A DNA stretch of 64,000 bases, taken from assembly GCA_003612525.1 (NCBI GenBank), contig RAZD01000021.1, forward strand, positions 1 to 64,000, written 5' to 3'. Source of the stretch: a bacterium C-53 (lineage in GTDB: Bacteria > Bacillota > Clostridia > Lachnospirales > Lachnospiraceae). Below, piece by piece: positions 33,371 to 43,017 of this stretch. A model generated the notes under the pieces. The model saw only the letters and a program-made list of their open reading frames with translations, had not been told where the DNA came from and ran no database searches. The translations under genes were made by a program, and so were the position numbers. Position 1 is the first letter of the stretch. Each line of letters opens with the position of its first letter.

Positions 33371-34282
33371 TTATTTTAATGATGCTGCAACAACAGCGCC
33401 GAGCGCAAGTGAATTTACTTTTACTTCCACAGAATCGGAACGGGAAGTTAAAATAACGGGTGCTTTTGTACCTGTGAGGATATTGCCATTCTTAAGCTTT
33501 GCCGTATGTACCATTGCTTTATATACAAGATTGCCTGCGTGAATGTCCGGGAAGAGCAGGATGTCTGCATCACCCTGGATAGGTCTGTCTGTTGCGCCTT
33601 TATGCTTGGCAGCTTCAGCGTCAATTGCCAGATCAAGCGAAAGAGGGCCGTCAACGATACATCCTGTAATCCTGCCATCCTGATTCATCTTTGTCAGTTC
33701 GGCAGCTTCTACGGTAGCGGGCATTTTCGGATTTACAACTTCAACGGCGGCGAGCGGAGCTACTTTTGGGTTCTCAATCCCGCATGCTTTTGTGATTTCC
33801 AGCGTATTATTGATAATATTTACCTTGTCTTCCAATGTAGGATAAGGGATAAAAGCGACATCCGTCAGGAAAAGAAGATGATCGATTCCTTCCACATCAA
33901 AAACGCAGACATGGGAGAGCGGTTTTCCTGTACGAAGGCCTGCTTCTTTATCAAGAACGCTTTTTAAGAAATGTTTTGTGTCAATCAGTCCCTTCATGTA
34001 CATGTCTGCTTTGCCGTCATGAACCAGCTTAACTGCAGCAAGGGATGCTTCAATATCATCTTCCACGTTGACTAATTCAAAATCACTGATATCTACATGA
34101 ATGCCTGCTGCAACTTCACGAATTTTTTCTTCATTGCCGACAAGAATCGCATCTGCAATGTTTCTGTCTTTTGCCGCTCTTACAGCCTCAAGCACTGCGG
34201 AATCTTGGGCAACGGCAACGGATACCTTTTTCATGGGAATTTCTTTTACTTTGGAGATTAATTCATCAAAAGTTCTGCTCAT
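33371..34282 (-). CDS. ptb: Phosphate butyryltransferase
   Basis: 303 residues of the phosphate acetyl/butyryltransferase family. It swaps CoA for phosphate on butyryl-CoA. Motifs: [45 protein letters not shown] and [20 protein letters not shown]. With buk it makes butyrate by the kinase route, as in the subset of gut Lachnospiraceae that lack butyryl-CoA:acetate transferase; that enzyme cannot be excluded elsewhere in the genome. Own promoter upstream. Confidence 0.95.
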   Translation of the reverse strand: MSRTFDELISKVKEIPMKKVSVAVAQDSAVLEAVRAAKDRNIADAILVGNEEKIREVAAGIHVDISDFELVNVEDDIEASLAAVKLVHDGKADMYMKGLIDTKHFLKSVLDKEAGLRTGKPLSHVCVFDVEGIDHLLFLTDVAFIPYPTLEDKVNIINNTLEITKACGIENPKVAPLAAVEVVNPKMPATVEAAELTKMNQDGRITGCIVDGPLSLDLAIDAEAAKHKGATDRPIQGDADILLFPDIHAGNLVYKAMVHTAKLKNGNILTGTKAPVILTSRSDSVEVKVNSLALGAVVAASLK

Positions 34283-34347
34283 TTGTTTACACCTCTTATT
34301 ATTATTCTGTTTTCGATGATTTGGAAATCATTTATCCAATCGTTAAA

Positions 34348-34376
34348 ATAATAACACTTCTTATGTATAAGGTCAA
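34348..34376 (-). promoter_or_regulatory. Promoter of ptb-buk
   Basis: Minus strand TTGACC (34376-34371), 17-bp spacer, TATTAT (34353-34348), about 65 bp before ptb. Confidence 0.65.
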
Positions 34377-34483
34377 GGAGTTGTGCCTGAAAAGAATCTT
34401 AAGAGAAAATCTGGGAAAACACTTTATAGAAAGTCTGAATTGTGGTAAAATTACCAGAAAATTGTCGGAAAAGGGGATTAGAT

Positions 34484-36029
34484 ATGGGTTCAGTAATTGA
34501 AGAGTATCTGGCAAAAGTATATGCGATTGTCATGTTTACAGTGACAGGAGCCTGCCTGTGTGCAGGCGTTACATTCGGAACGTTAAAATTTATGGGGTTT
34601 TATCCTCATATTTCATGGGTAGCGTTGGGGATTTTTATTGGGACCTGTGCTCTTTACTTTTTGACCGCGGTATGGTTTGTGCAGCATGCGTATGTGGTTT
34701 ATGAGGATACGGGACAGAAGATTTTGCGGCCTGAGATGATGAAAGGGGGACAAAATCTTTATCGGTGTCGTTCTTATTATACAGTTTAATTTTATTTCTT
34801 ATCTGGTTCCGTCAAGAGAATTCTGGGCTTATACCTTTTTCTTTCTGCTGCTTACAGCCATGTTTCTGGATTTTAAACTGGTTGCAGTGGAGACGGGCGG
34901 GATTCTGGCTTCACTGTTTGTGTCTGGTCTGGTGAGGGCAGATGAATGCCTGCCTGTACGCAATGCTTATTTTGTGCCGGAAATTATTTTGCGGGTGATA
35001 GCCATTGTGTTGTCACTTGCCCTGATTCTTTTAATGACATTTCTGATTGGCCATTTTCTGGTGAGTGTGAAGAAGGATGAACTGGAGGCCAACAATGAAA
35101 GAGTGCAGAAGGTTCTTTCAAGGGCGTCACAACTGGCTTCTGGATTGGGAAATGCAAGCGCGTCGCTTGCGGAAGTGGCGCAGAATGAGAGCGCGTCCGC
35201 CCAGCAGCTGACCGCTACCAGTCAGTCTTTGCTTGAAAAGAGCAATGGTCTGATTCGCAGGGCGAATGAAAGTATGGAAAATCTGAATGAACTGAAACAT
35301 TGCGTTCAGACGATGAATGAGAATGTAGAACAGGTAGAGAATGCCTCAAAGGACCTGCTTCATAAGTCTGAGGAAAATGAATCGCTTCTCTCAGAGCTTC
35401 GAACCATCAATGCTCAGGTGATTGAATCGATGAATGATACAAATACTGTGGCAGAACGACTGGTGGAGGCAGTAGATGCAATCGGTATTACGCTGAATCT
35501 GATCAATGAGATATCGGAATCTACGAACCTGCTTGCGTTGAATGCGTCGGTTGAAGCAGCCAGAGCAGGAGAGGCGGGAAAAGGGTTTGCAGTCGTTGCT
35601 CAGGAGGTCGGAAAGCTTGCAAACAATACGTCGGATTCGCTGTCGGAAGTGCAGAAGGTGATTGGCAAGGTGCAGGAAAACGTCGGGAATATGACCACTT
35701 ATATGGAAGGAAATACGAAGAAGCTGAAGAAGCAGAATGAGGTATTTATAAGGACGTTCGATGGGATGAAAGAAATGGTGGCTCTGCTTGACCGTTCAAT
35801 GAAAGCAGTCGAATCTATGAACCAGGTGCACAGAAGGCAGGATGATGTGATCAGACAGACGGTATCGATCAGTGAGAGCATAGCAGAAGATATCAATTTG
35901 GAAAATGAGGAATTTGGAAATATTTCCTGCATGGTGGACAGCAATACATCAGATATTCTGCAAATGACGGCACAGGTGGATATTTTGAATCAAATGGTGG
36001 AAGATATGGAAGAATTGTTAAGAAGCTGA
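34484..36029 (+). pseudogene. Methyl-accepting chemotaxis protein, frameshifted at a G run
   Basis: The intact protein would be about 514 residues. Frame 1 from ATG 34484 (AAGGGG site) encodes two membrane segments and reaches GQKILRPEMMKG at 34747. The sequence then needs the next frame, DKIFIGVVLIIQFNFISYLV, FWAYTFFFLLLTAMFLDFKL and so on, which is open to 36029. A single extra G in GGGGG (34745-34749) explains it. Downstream are six membrane segments in total, then a cytoplasmic coiled coil with the conserved hairpin tip NEISESTNLLALNASVEAAR and AGEAGKGFAVVAQEVGKLA. There is no HAMP or periplasmic sensor domain, so it senses through the membrane part. Could be a real break, phase variation or a sequencing error. 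Confidence 0.8.
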
Positions 36030-36034
36030 CAGTG

Positions 36035-36070
36035 CGGACACAGGCTGAAAGCTCGGTTTGTGTCCGTTTT
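36035..36070 (+). terminator. Terminator after chemoreceptor gene
   Basis: CGGACACA / TGTGTCCG stem (36035-36042 with 36059-36066) followed by TTTT. Confidence 0.7.
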
Positions 36071-36089
36071 ACGGCTTTTTTCTGAGAGG

Positions 36090-36118
36090 TTGAATAAAAC
36101 GAACATTTCTGTTACAAT
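36090..36118 (+). promoter_or_regulatory. Promoter of secA-prfB
   Basis: TTGAAT 36090-36095, 17-bp spacer, TACAAT 36113-36118, 39 bp before secA. Confidence 0.65.
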
Positions 36119-36156
36119 ACAGGTTATACTAAAAATGAAAGGATAAACTATCCGAT

Positions 36157-38727
36157 ATGAATGTTTTTGAAAAAGTCTTTGGCACGCATAGTCAGAGAGA
36201 GTTGAAGAGGATTGAACCGATCGTTGACAGGATTGAATCTTTGAGGCCGTCTATGATGGAGCTTTCAGATGAACAGCTTCGGGATAAGACAACGGAATAT
36301 AAAAAAAGACTCGCAGACGGTGAAACGCTTGACGATCTGCTTCCTGAAGCATATGCAACAGTCAGGGAGGCAGCGCGCAGGGCGCTTCAGATGGAGCATT
36401 ACCGTGTGCAGCTGATTGGCGGGGTCATCCTGCATCAGGGACGTATCGCAGAGATGAGGACCGGTGAAGGAAAAACGCTTGTTTCCACTCTGCCGGCATA
36501 TCTGAATGCACTTCTGGGAAAAGGCGTGAATGTTGTAACCGTCAACGATTATCTGGCAAAGCGTGACGCTGAATGGATGGGACAGGTACATGAGTTTCTC
36601 GGACTCAAAGTCGGTGTTGTCTTAAATGATATGAAAAGTGACGAGCGCAGGGAGGCGTATGCCTGCGACATTACTTATGTCACCAATAATGAACTTGGTT
36701 TTGATTATCTGAGAGATAATATGGTGATTTATAAAGAACAGCTTGTTCTTCGCGACCTTCATTATGCAATTATCGATGAGGTTGACTCCGTTTTGATTGA
36801 TGAGGCCAGAACGCCTCTTATTATCTCGGGCCAGAGCGGGAAATCAACGAAACTTTATGAGGCGTGTGATATCCTTGCCAATCAGTTGGAACGCGGCGAG
36901 GATATGGAAGATCTTTCAAAAATGGATGCCATTATGGGCGTTGAGCGCGAGGAGACAGGCGATTTCATTGTAAATGAGAAGGACAAGGTTGTAAATCTTA
37001 CTGCGCGGGGCGTGGAGAAGACAGAGAAGTTCTTTCATATTGAAAATCTCGCGGATGCGGAAAATCTTGAGATTCAGCACAATATCATTCTGGCGCTTCG
37101 TGCGCACAATCTGATGTTCCGTGATAAAGATTATGTTGTAAAGGACGATCAGGTTATGATCGTGGACGAGTTTACCGGGCGAATTATGCCGGGACGCCGT
37201 TACTCGGACGGCCTTCATCAGGCGATTGAGGCAAAAGAGCATGTGAAGGTAAAAAGAGAGAGTAAGACACTGGCAACGATTACGTTCCAGAACTTTTTTA
37301 ATAAATTTACGAAGAAATGCGGTATGACAGGTACGGCACTTACAGAGGAACAGGAGTTCCGAGATATTTATGGAATGGATGTAATTGAAATTCCGACCAA
37401 TTGTCCGATTGCCAGAAATGACCTTCAGGATGCCGTATATAAGACAAAGAAGGAAAAGCAGCATGCGATTGTGGAAGAGATCATACGTACGCATGAGACG
37501 GGACAGCCGATTCTGGTAGGTACGATTACGATTGAGGCGTCTGAGGAACTGAGTGCGCTTTTAAAGAAAAGAGGGGTTCCCCATAAAGTGCTGAATGCCA
37601 AATTTCATGAACTGGAGGCGGAAATCGTAGCGGACGCAGGCGTACATGGCGCGGTTACAATTGCTACGAATATGGCAGGACGTGGTACGGATATTAAGCT
37701 GGATGAAGAATCAAGAGCGGCAGGCGGACTTAAGATTATCGGAACGGAACGCCATGAATCAAGACGCATTGACAATCAGCTTCGCGGGCGTTCCGGGCGT
37801 CAGGGAGATCCCGGTGAATCAAGGTTCTACATTTCTCTGGAGGACGATTTGATGCGTCTGTTCGGGTCTGACCGTCTTATGGATATCTTCAATGCGCTCG
37901 GCGTGCCGGAAAATGAGCAGATAGAGCACAAGATGCTGACAAGTGCGATTGAGAAGGCACAGAAGAAAATAGAGAATAACAACTTTGGTATCCGCAAGAA
38001 TCTGTTAGAGTACGATCAGGTGAACAATGACCAGAGAGAAATCATTTACGCGGAAAGACGGCGTGTTCTTGACGGTGAGAATATGCGGGATGCGATTTAC
38101 AAGATGATTACGGATATTGTGGAAGGTGCGGTAGATACCTGCATCGGGGACGACGGTACGTATGAAGACTGGGATTTGAGAGAGTTAAACGGACTTCTTC
38201 TTCCGATTATTCCGGTTGCACCTGTGAAAACGCCTGACATCAAGGGCATGAACAAAAATGAGTTAAAGCATTATCTTAAAGAAAATGCGGTGAAACTTTA
38301 TGAGCAGAAGGAAACTGAATTTCCGGAGCCGGAGGCGCTTCGGGAGCTTGAGCGTGTGGTGCTGTTAAAGGTGATCGACCGCAAGTGGATGGATCACATT
38401 GACGATATGGATCAGCTGCGTCAGGGGATCGGACTTCAGGCTTACGGTCAGAGAGATCCTGTTGTTGAATATAAGATGAATGGTTATGAGATGTTTGACA
38501 GCCTGATTTCCAGCATTCAGGAGGATACGATAAAATTGTTATTCCATGTCCGGGTGGAAGAGAAGGTGGAGCGGGAGCAGGTTGCAAAAGTAACAGGAAC
38601 CAATAAGGACGAATCTGCCGCGAAAGTGCCTCAGAAGAGGTCGGAGGCAAAAGTATATCCGAATGACCCGTGTCCGTGCGGAAGCGGAAAGAAATATAAA
38701 CAGTGCTGCGGACGTAAGAGCCAGTGA
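36157..38727 (+). CDS. secA: Preprotein translocase ATPase SecA
   Basis: 856 residues. The motor that pushes unfolded preproteins through SecYEG. Walker A in [24 protein letters not shown]-like [45 protein letters not shown] and [20 protein letters not shown] of the helicase core, and the helical scaffold. The C-terminal zinc finger [15 protein letters not shown] binds SecB or ribosome/lipid. Single housekeeping copy by appearance; followed by prfB at 18 bp, a conserved Firmicutes pairing. Confidence 0.97.
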   Translation: MNVFEKVFGTHSQRELKRIEPIVDRIESLRPSMMELSDEQLRDKTTEYKKRLADGETLDDLLPEAYATVREAARRALQMEHYRVQLIGGVILHQGRIAEMRTGEGKTLVSTLPAYLNALLGKGVNVVTVNDYLAKRDAEWMGQVHEFLGLKVGVVLNDMKSDERREAYACDITYVTNNELGFDYLRDNMVIYKEQLVLRDLHYAIIDEVDSVLIDEARTPLIISGQSGKSTKLYEACDILANQLERGEDMEDLSKMDAIMGVEREETGDFIVNEKDKVVNLTARGVEKTEKFFHIENLADAENLEIQHNIILALRAHNLMFRDKDYVVKDDQVMIVDEFTGRIMPGRRYSDGLHQAIEAKEHVKVKRESKTLATITFQNFFNKFTKKCGMTGTALTEEQEFRDIYGMDVIEIPTNCPIARNDLQDAVYKTKKEKQHAIVEEIIRTHETGQPILVGTITIEASEELSALLKKRGVPHKVLNAKFHELEAEIVADAGVHGAVTIATNMAGRGTDIKLDEESRAAGGLKIIGTERHESRRIDNQLRGRSGRQGDPGESRFYISLEDDLMRLFGSDRLMDIFNALGVPENEQIEHKMLTSAIEKAQKKIENNNFGIRKNLLEYDQVNNDQREIIYAERRRVLDGENMRDAIYKMITDIVEGAVDTCIGDDGTYEDWDLRELNGLLLPIIPVAPVKTPDIKGMNKNELKHYLKENAVKLYEQKETEFPEPEALRELERVVLLKVIDRKWMDHIDDMDQLRQGIGLQAYGQRDPVVEYKMNGYEMFDSLISSIQEDTIKLLFHVRVEEKVEREQVAKVTGTNKDESAAKVPQKRSEAKVYPNDPCPCGSGKKYKQCCGRKSQ

Positions 38728-38745
38728 GAAAGCAAAGGGATTTTT

Positions 38746-39855
38746 ATGGTAGAATTAGATCAGATTAAATCGGAATTGGCAGGATATGCACAACCTTTGA
38801 AAGAACTTCGGGATTCTCTGGATTTGGTGAATAAGAGCCAGCGGGTGGAGGAGCTTGAGCGTGAGATGGAAGTTCCGGGGTTCTGGGATAATACAGAACG
38901 GTCGCAGGCTTATATGAAAGAGCTGAAAGATAAGAAAAATGATATTGAAACGTGCGTCTCGCTTGAGACGCAGCATGAGGATATTCTTACATTGATTCAG
39001 ATGGCGGTGGAGGAGAATGACGAGACAATGGTTGCCGATATTCAGGAAGAATACGAGTCCTTCGTCAAACTGTTTGAAGCCGTGCGTATCAAAACGCTTC
39101 TGTCTGAGGAATACGATAAGGATAATGCGATTTTGAAACTGAATGCCGGTGCGGGCGGAACGGAGTCATGCGACTGGTGCTCGATGCTATATCGCATGTA
39201 CACACGCTGGGCGGAGGCAAAAGGATATTCGGTGGAGGTTCTTGATTATCTGGACGGCGATGAGGCAGGAATCAAATCCGTTACATTCCAGGTGAACGGC
39301 GGGAATGCATACGGGTATCTGAAATCGGAGAAGGGGGTGCACCGTCTGGTGCGGATTTCTCCCTTTAATGCCCAGGGAAAACGCCAGACATCGTTTGTAT
39401 CGCTTGACGTGATGCCGGATATTGAGGAAGATCTTGACGTGGAGATTAATGAGGAAGATTTGCGTATTGATACGTATCGTTCGAGCGGTGCGGGCGGACA
39501 GCATATTAATAAGACATCTTCCGCAATCCGCATTACACATCTTCCAACAGGAATTGTCGTACAGTGCCAGAATGAACGTTCTCAGTTTCAGAATAAGGAT
39601 AAGGCAATGCAGATGCTGAGGGCGAAACTTTACCTCCTTCAGAAAGAGGCAAATGCGGAGAAACTTTCCGATATCCGCGGTGAAGTGAAAGATATTGCAT
39701 GGGGCAGTCAGATTCGTTCATATGTATTGCAGCCCTACACGATGGTGAAAGATCACAGAACCAATCAGGAGGTTGCGCAGGCGGATTCTGTCCTCGACGG
39801 AAATATTGACCCATTTATCAATGCGTATTTAAAGTGGAAGAGCATAGGCGCCTGA
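38746..39855 (+). CDS. prfB: Peptide chain release factor 2
   Basis: 369 residues; releases peptides at UGA and UAA. Codon-recognition SPF motif in VRISPFNAQGKR and catalytic GGQ in SSGAGGQHINKTSSAIRIT. In many bacteria prfB has an in-frame UGA near codon 25 and needs a +1 shift to be made, which gives autoregulation. Here the N-terminus (LKELRDSLDLVNKSQRVEEL) is read in one frame without any stop, so that control is absent. The start is preceded by AAAGGGA. Confidence 0.95.
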   Translation: MVELDQIKSELAGYAQPLKELRDSLDLVNKSQRVEELEREMEVPGFWDNTERSQAYMKELKDKKNDIETCVSLETQHEDILTLIQMAVEENDETMVADIQEEYESFVKLFEAVRIKTLLSEEYDKDNAILKLNAGAGGTESCDWCSMLYRMYTRWAEAKGYSVEVLDYLDGDEAGIKSVTFQVNGGNAYGYLKSEKGVHRLVRISPFNAQGKRQTSFVSLDVMPDIEEDLDVEINEEDLRIDTYRSSGAGGQHINKTSSAIRITHLPTGIVVQCQNERSQFQNKDKAMQMLRAKLYLLQKEANAEKLSDIRGEVKDIAWGSQIRSYVLQPYTMVKDHRTNQEVAQADSVLDGNIDPFINAYLKWKSIGA

Positions 39856-39862
39856 AAGGAAA

Positions 39863-39916
39863 CAGGAATCCGGAGATATGTGAAATATGGTATCTCCGGA
39901 TTCCTGTGCTTTTCTT
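39863..39916 (+). terminator. Terminator after prfB
   Basis: CAGGAATCCGGAGATA / TATCTCCGGATTCCTG perfect 16-bp stem, followed by a T-rich but interrupted tail (TGCTTTTCTT). Confidence 0.75.
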
Positions 39917-39929
39917 AAGGAATTAAGTC

Positions 39930-39958
39930 TTGCGTTCACAGGGTAATTGTGCTAGAAT
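39930..39958 (+). promoter_or_regulatory. Promoter of the aspartate-pathway operon
   Basis: TTGCGT 39930-39935, 17-bp spacer, TAGAAT 39953-39958, about 110 bp before the ACT-protein gene. I saw no T-box or lysine riboswitch in the leader. Confidence 0.5.
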
Positions 39959-40069
39959 ATCCCTCGTCAGCAAACAAGTGTCTTTGAAGGAAATACAAAA
40001 ACAGGTGTTTTCTCACATATTGTTTGTGTATTTACAAATATGCAGGTTGTTGGTAAATGGAGATTATGT

Positions 40070-40513
40070 ATGGAAGATAAGACACAATATTATGTAGTCA
40101 GAAAAAAGGCAATTCCGGAAGTTCTGTTGAAAGTGGTTGAAGCGAAAAAGATGCTGGATTCCGGCAAAGTGGAGACTGTTCAGGAAGCGACGGAGTCAAT
40201 CGGCATCAGCAGAAGTTCTTTCTATAAATATAAGGACGATATCTTTCCGTTTCATGAGAATTCCAAAGGTACGACGATCACCCTGACCGTTCAAATGAAT
40301 GATGAGCCGGGACTGCTTTCGGATGTTTTGAAGATTGTGGCGGAATATAAAGCGAACATTTTGACCATTCATCAGAGCATTCCGCTAAGCGGAGTAGCGT
40401 CTTTAAGCATCAGTGTTCAGGTTCTGGAAGCAACTGGAAATGTATCGGAGATGGTTGCAAGGATGGAACAGCAGCCAGGTGTCCGTTATGTAAAGATATT
40501 GGCAAAAGAATAG
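40070..40513 (+). CDS. ACT-domain protein (PheB/UPF0735 type)
   Basis: 147 residues. The N-terminal part reads YYVVRKKAIPEVLLKVVEAK and GISRSSFYKYKDDIFPF, a helix-turn-helix-like segment; the C-terminal part is an ACT domain (TITLTVQMNDEPGLLSDVLK, YKANILTIHQSIPLSGVASL). ACT domains bind amino acids, so it may be an amino acid-responsive regulator of the hom operon. ATG 40070 follows GGAG by 7 bases. It is 37 bp before hom. Confidence 0.88.
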   Translation: MEDKTQYYVVRKKAIPEVLLKVVEAKKMLDSGKVETVQEATESIGISRSSFYKYKDDIFPFHENSKGTTITLTVQMNDEPGLLSDVLKIVAEYKANILTIHQSIPLSGVASLSISVQVLEATGNVSEMVARMEQQPGVRYVKILAKE

Positions 40514-40550
40514 TTACAAAGAGCTGCATTGGCGGCGGAATGGAGGAAAT

Positions 40551-41756
40551 ATGGTTCAAATTGCAGTTTTAGGATACGGTACGGTAGGTTCCGGAGTTGT
40601 TGAGGTATTAAATACGAATCAGGAGAGCATCAATAAAAAGGCGGGTGAGGAGATCAATATCAAGTATGTACTTGACTTGAGAGATTTTCCCGGCGATCCG
40701 ATTCAGGAGAAGATTGTCCATGACGCAGATGTCATTTTAAATGATAAAGAGATCAGAGTGGTAGTGGAAGTGATGGGCGGTGTGGAACCGGCATATACCT
40801 TTGTAAAGAGAGCGCTTCTTGCCGGCAAGAGCGTATGTACATCAAATAAAGAGCTGGTTGCAAAACATGGTCCTGAACTGCTTGAGATTGCACGTGAAAA
40901 GAATATTAATTTTTTATTTGAAGCAAGCTGCGGTGGTGGTATTCCGATTATCCGGCCATTGAATTCGTCTCTGACAGCAGATGAGATTGATGAAATTACG
41001 GGCATATTAAACGGAACGACCAATTACATTCTGACGAAGATGTCGAAAGAGGGCCTGGAATTTGATGATGTGTTGAAAGATGCACAGGAGAAGGGTTATG
41101 CGGAGAGGAATCCCGAAGCGGATGTTGAGGGATATGATGCATGCCGTAAAATTGCGATTCTTTCTTCTCTTGCCTTTGGAAATAATGTGGATTTTGAAGA
41201 AATTTATACGGAAGGAATTACCAGGATTACGGCACAGGATATTCTGTATGCAAATGAGATGCATATGGCGGTTAAACTTCTGGCATCAAGCCGGAAAGTA
41301 AACGACCAGTTTTATGCAATGGTGGCTCCGTTCCTGATGGATGACAGTCATCCTCTCTACAGTGTAAACGGAGTGTTTAATGCTATTTTTGTACATGGAA
41401 ACGTATTGGGTGATGCAATGTTTTACGGAAGCGGCGCGGGAAAACTTCCGACAGCGAGTGCGGTTGTGGCAGATGTGGTAGATGCGGTGAAGCATTTGAA
41501 CCGCACGGTTATGACTTTCTGGAGCAGCAGGAAGTTATCTTTGTCAAGTATTGAGAATGCGGAGCGCAGATTTTTCTTAAGGATTCCTGTGGTGAAGCTT
41601 TCGGAGGCGCAGGCGCTGTTCCCGGGCTCGGAAGTGGTAAGAGTGGCAGAGCTTCCGGAGGAGTGTGCGCTTGTGAGCGATCAAATGAGTGAGAAAGCGT
41701 TTGAGGAAAAGGCGCAGAAACTTGGCGGAGTAATCAGCAGAATCCGTCTGGTATAA
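40551..41756 (+). CDS. hom: Homoserine dehydrogenase
   Basis: 401 residues. Reduces aspartate semialdehyde to homoserine on the way to threonine and methionine. NAD(P) site VAVLGYGTVGSGVV-like (LGYGTVGSGVVEVL near residue 7), then SNKELVAKHG, EASCGGGIPIIRPLN and the active-site GILNGTTNYILTKM with catalytic Lys. The final about 70 residues (VVKLSEAQALFPGSEVVRVA) do not show a clear ACT domain, so feedback by threonine is uncertain. Second gene of the operon. Confidence 0.94.
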   Translation: MVQIAVLGYGTVGSGVVEVLNTNQESINKKAGEEINIKYVLDLRDFPGDPIQEKIVHDADVILNDKEIRVVVEVMGGVEPAYTFVKRALLAGKSVCTSNKELVAKHGPELLEIAREKNINFLFEASCGGGIPIIRPLNSSLTADEIDEITGILNGTTNYILTKMSKEGLEFDDVLKDAQEKGYAERNPEADVEGYDACRKIAILSSLAFGNNVDFEEIYTEGITRITAQDILYANEMHMAVKLLASSRKVNDQFYAMVAPFLMDDSHPLYSVNGVFNAIFVHGNVLGDAMFYGSGAGKLPTASAVVADVVDAVKHLNRTVMTFWSSRKLSLSSIENAERRFFLRIPVVKLSEAQALFPGSEVVRVAELPEECALVSDQMSEKAFEEKAQKLGGVISRIRLV

Positions 41757-41775
41757 ATGAGGAGAAAGAAAAGAT

Positions 41776-42981
41776 ATGAAATATGTAATCATACTAGGTG
41801 ACGGAATGGCGGACCGGCCGGTGGATGAACTGGGAGGAAAGACTCCGCTTGCATATGCGGATACTCCTGTGATGGATGAACTGGCGGGAAAGTCTGAGAT
41901 CGGGCTTTTGCACACGATACCGCTGGGAATGAAACCGGGGTCCGATACGGCGAATCTTTCCGTACTGGGGTACAGTCCGAAAAAATATTATTCAGGACGT
42001 TCTCCGCTTGAGGCTTTAAGCATCGGGGTGCCGATGCTGGACAGTGACGTTGCATTTCGCTGTAATATTGTGACATTGAGCGAGGAGGACGTACCGTTTG
42101 AGCAAAGAACAATTCTCGACCATAGTTCCGGCGAGATCAGTACGGAAGACTGTACGGTCCTTTTAAATGCGGTAAAGGAGGAACTTGAGACAGAAGAGTA
42201 TCATTTTTATGCGGGCACAAGTTACCGTCACTGTCTGATCTGGAATCATGGAAGGACGCTTGATTTAAGCCAGCCTCATGATCATCTGGGGCAGGTCATT
42301 GGAGAGTGGCTGCCGGAAGACGAGAGGTTCCTTCATATGATGAAGCGAAGCTTTGAGATATTAAAAGATCATCCGCTCAACATTGAACGGAAGAAAAAGG
42401 GTTTGAATCCTGCAAACTGCTGCTGGTTCTGGGGAGCGGGGACGAAACCGCTTCTGGATTCATTTGAGGAGAAGACGGGGAAACGGGGCGTAATGATTTC
42501 TGCCGTTGATCTTTTAAAGGGAATCGCGGTTGGTGCGAATATGAAGGTTGTAGAGGTAGAAGGAGCCAACGGAGGTCTTGACACGAATTATGAGGGTAAG
42601 GCAGATGCGGCTGTGAATGCTTTGCTGCAGGAAGGTTATGATTTTGCATACATTCATGTGGAAGCGCCGGATGAGATGGGGCATCAGGGCAGCGTGGAAA
42701 AGAAGGTTCAGTCAATTGAATATCTGGACAACAGAGTAATCAGACGTGTCCGGGATGCGCTGGACGTTTCGAAAGAGCCTTATCGTATGGCGGTACTTCC
42801 TGACCATCCGACACCGATCTCTATCCGGACACATTCGGCAGACCCGGTTCCCTATATGTTATATGACAGTACGAGAGATTCAGGCGGCGGGTGGCATTAT
42901 ACTGAAAAAGATGCGCAGATGTCAGGGAATGATCTGGCGGAAGGGCCGATGCTGATAGACAGGCTGTTTCACAAGGAGTAG
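41776..42981 (+). CDS. apgM: ApgM-type phosphoglycerate mutase homologue, probable homoserine kinase
   Basis: 401 residues of the cofactor-independent phosphoglycerate mutase superfamily (archaeal ApgM branch). YVIILGDGMADRPVDELGGK carries the first metal-binding Asp, GSDTANLSVLGY the serine nucleophile region, and HVEAPDEMGHQG and VLPDHPTPISIRTH the other metal ligands. In genomes where it sits between hom and lysC and no thrB is present, this protein is predicted to phosphorylate homoserine; that role is proposed rather than proven in most species. Placement here (hom-apgM-lysC) supports it over a glycolytic role. Confidence 0.88.
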   Translation: MKYVIILGDGMADRPVDELGGKTPLAYADTPVMDELAGKSEIGLLHTIPLGMKPGSDTANLSVLGYSPKKYYSGRSPLEALSIGVPMLDSDVAFRCNIVTLSEEDVPFEQRTILDHSSGEISTEDCTVLLNAVKEELETEEYHFYAGTSYRHCLIWNHGRTLDLSQPHDHLGQVIGEWLPEDERFLHMMKRSFEILKDHPLNIERKKKGLNPANCCWFWGAGTKPLLDSFEEKTGKRGVMISAVDLLKGIAVGANMKVVEVEGANGGLDTNYEGKADAAVNALLQEGYDFAYIHVEAPDEMGHQGSVEKKVQSIEYLDNRVIRRVRDALDVSKEPYRMAVLPDHPTPISIRTHSADPVPYMLYDSTRDSGGGWHYTEKDAQMSGNDLAEGPMLIDRLFHKE

Positions 42982-43017
42982 GTATTGATACGTTTATCAT
43001 ATTAAGAGGAGGAACTT

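Noticed and set aside
39959-40069. T-box or lysine riboswitch before the hom operon
   Set aside because: No T-box TGGN bulge motif with conserved flanks and no lysine aptamer core could be found.
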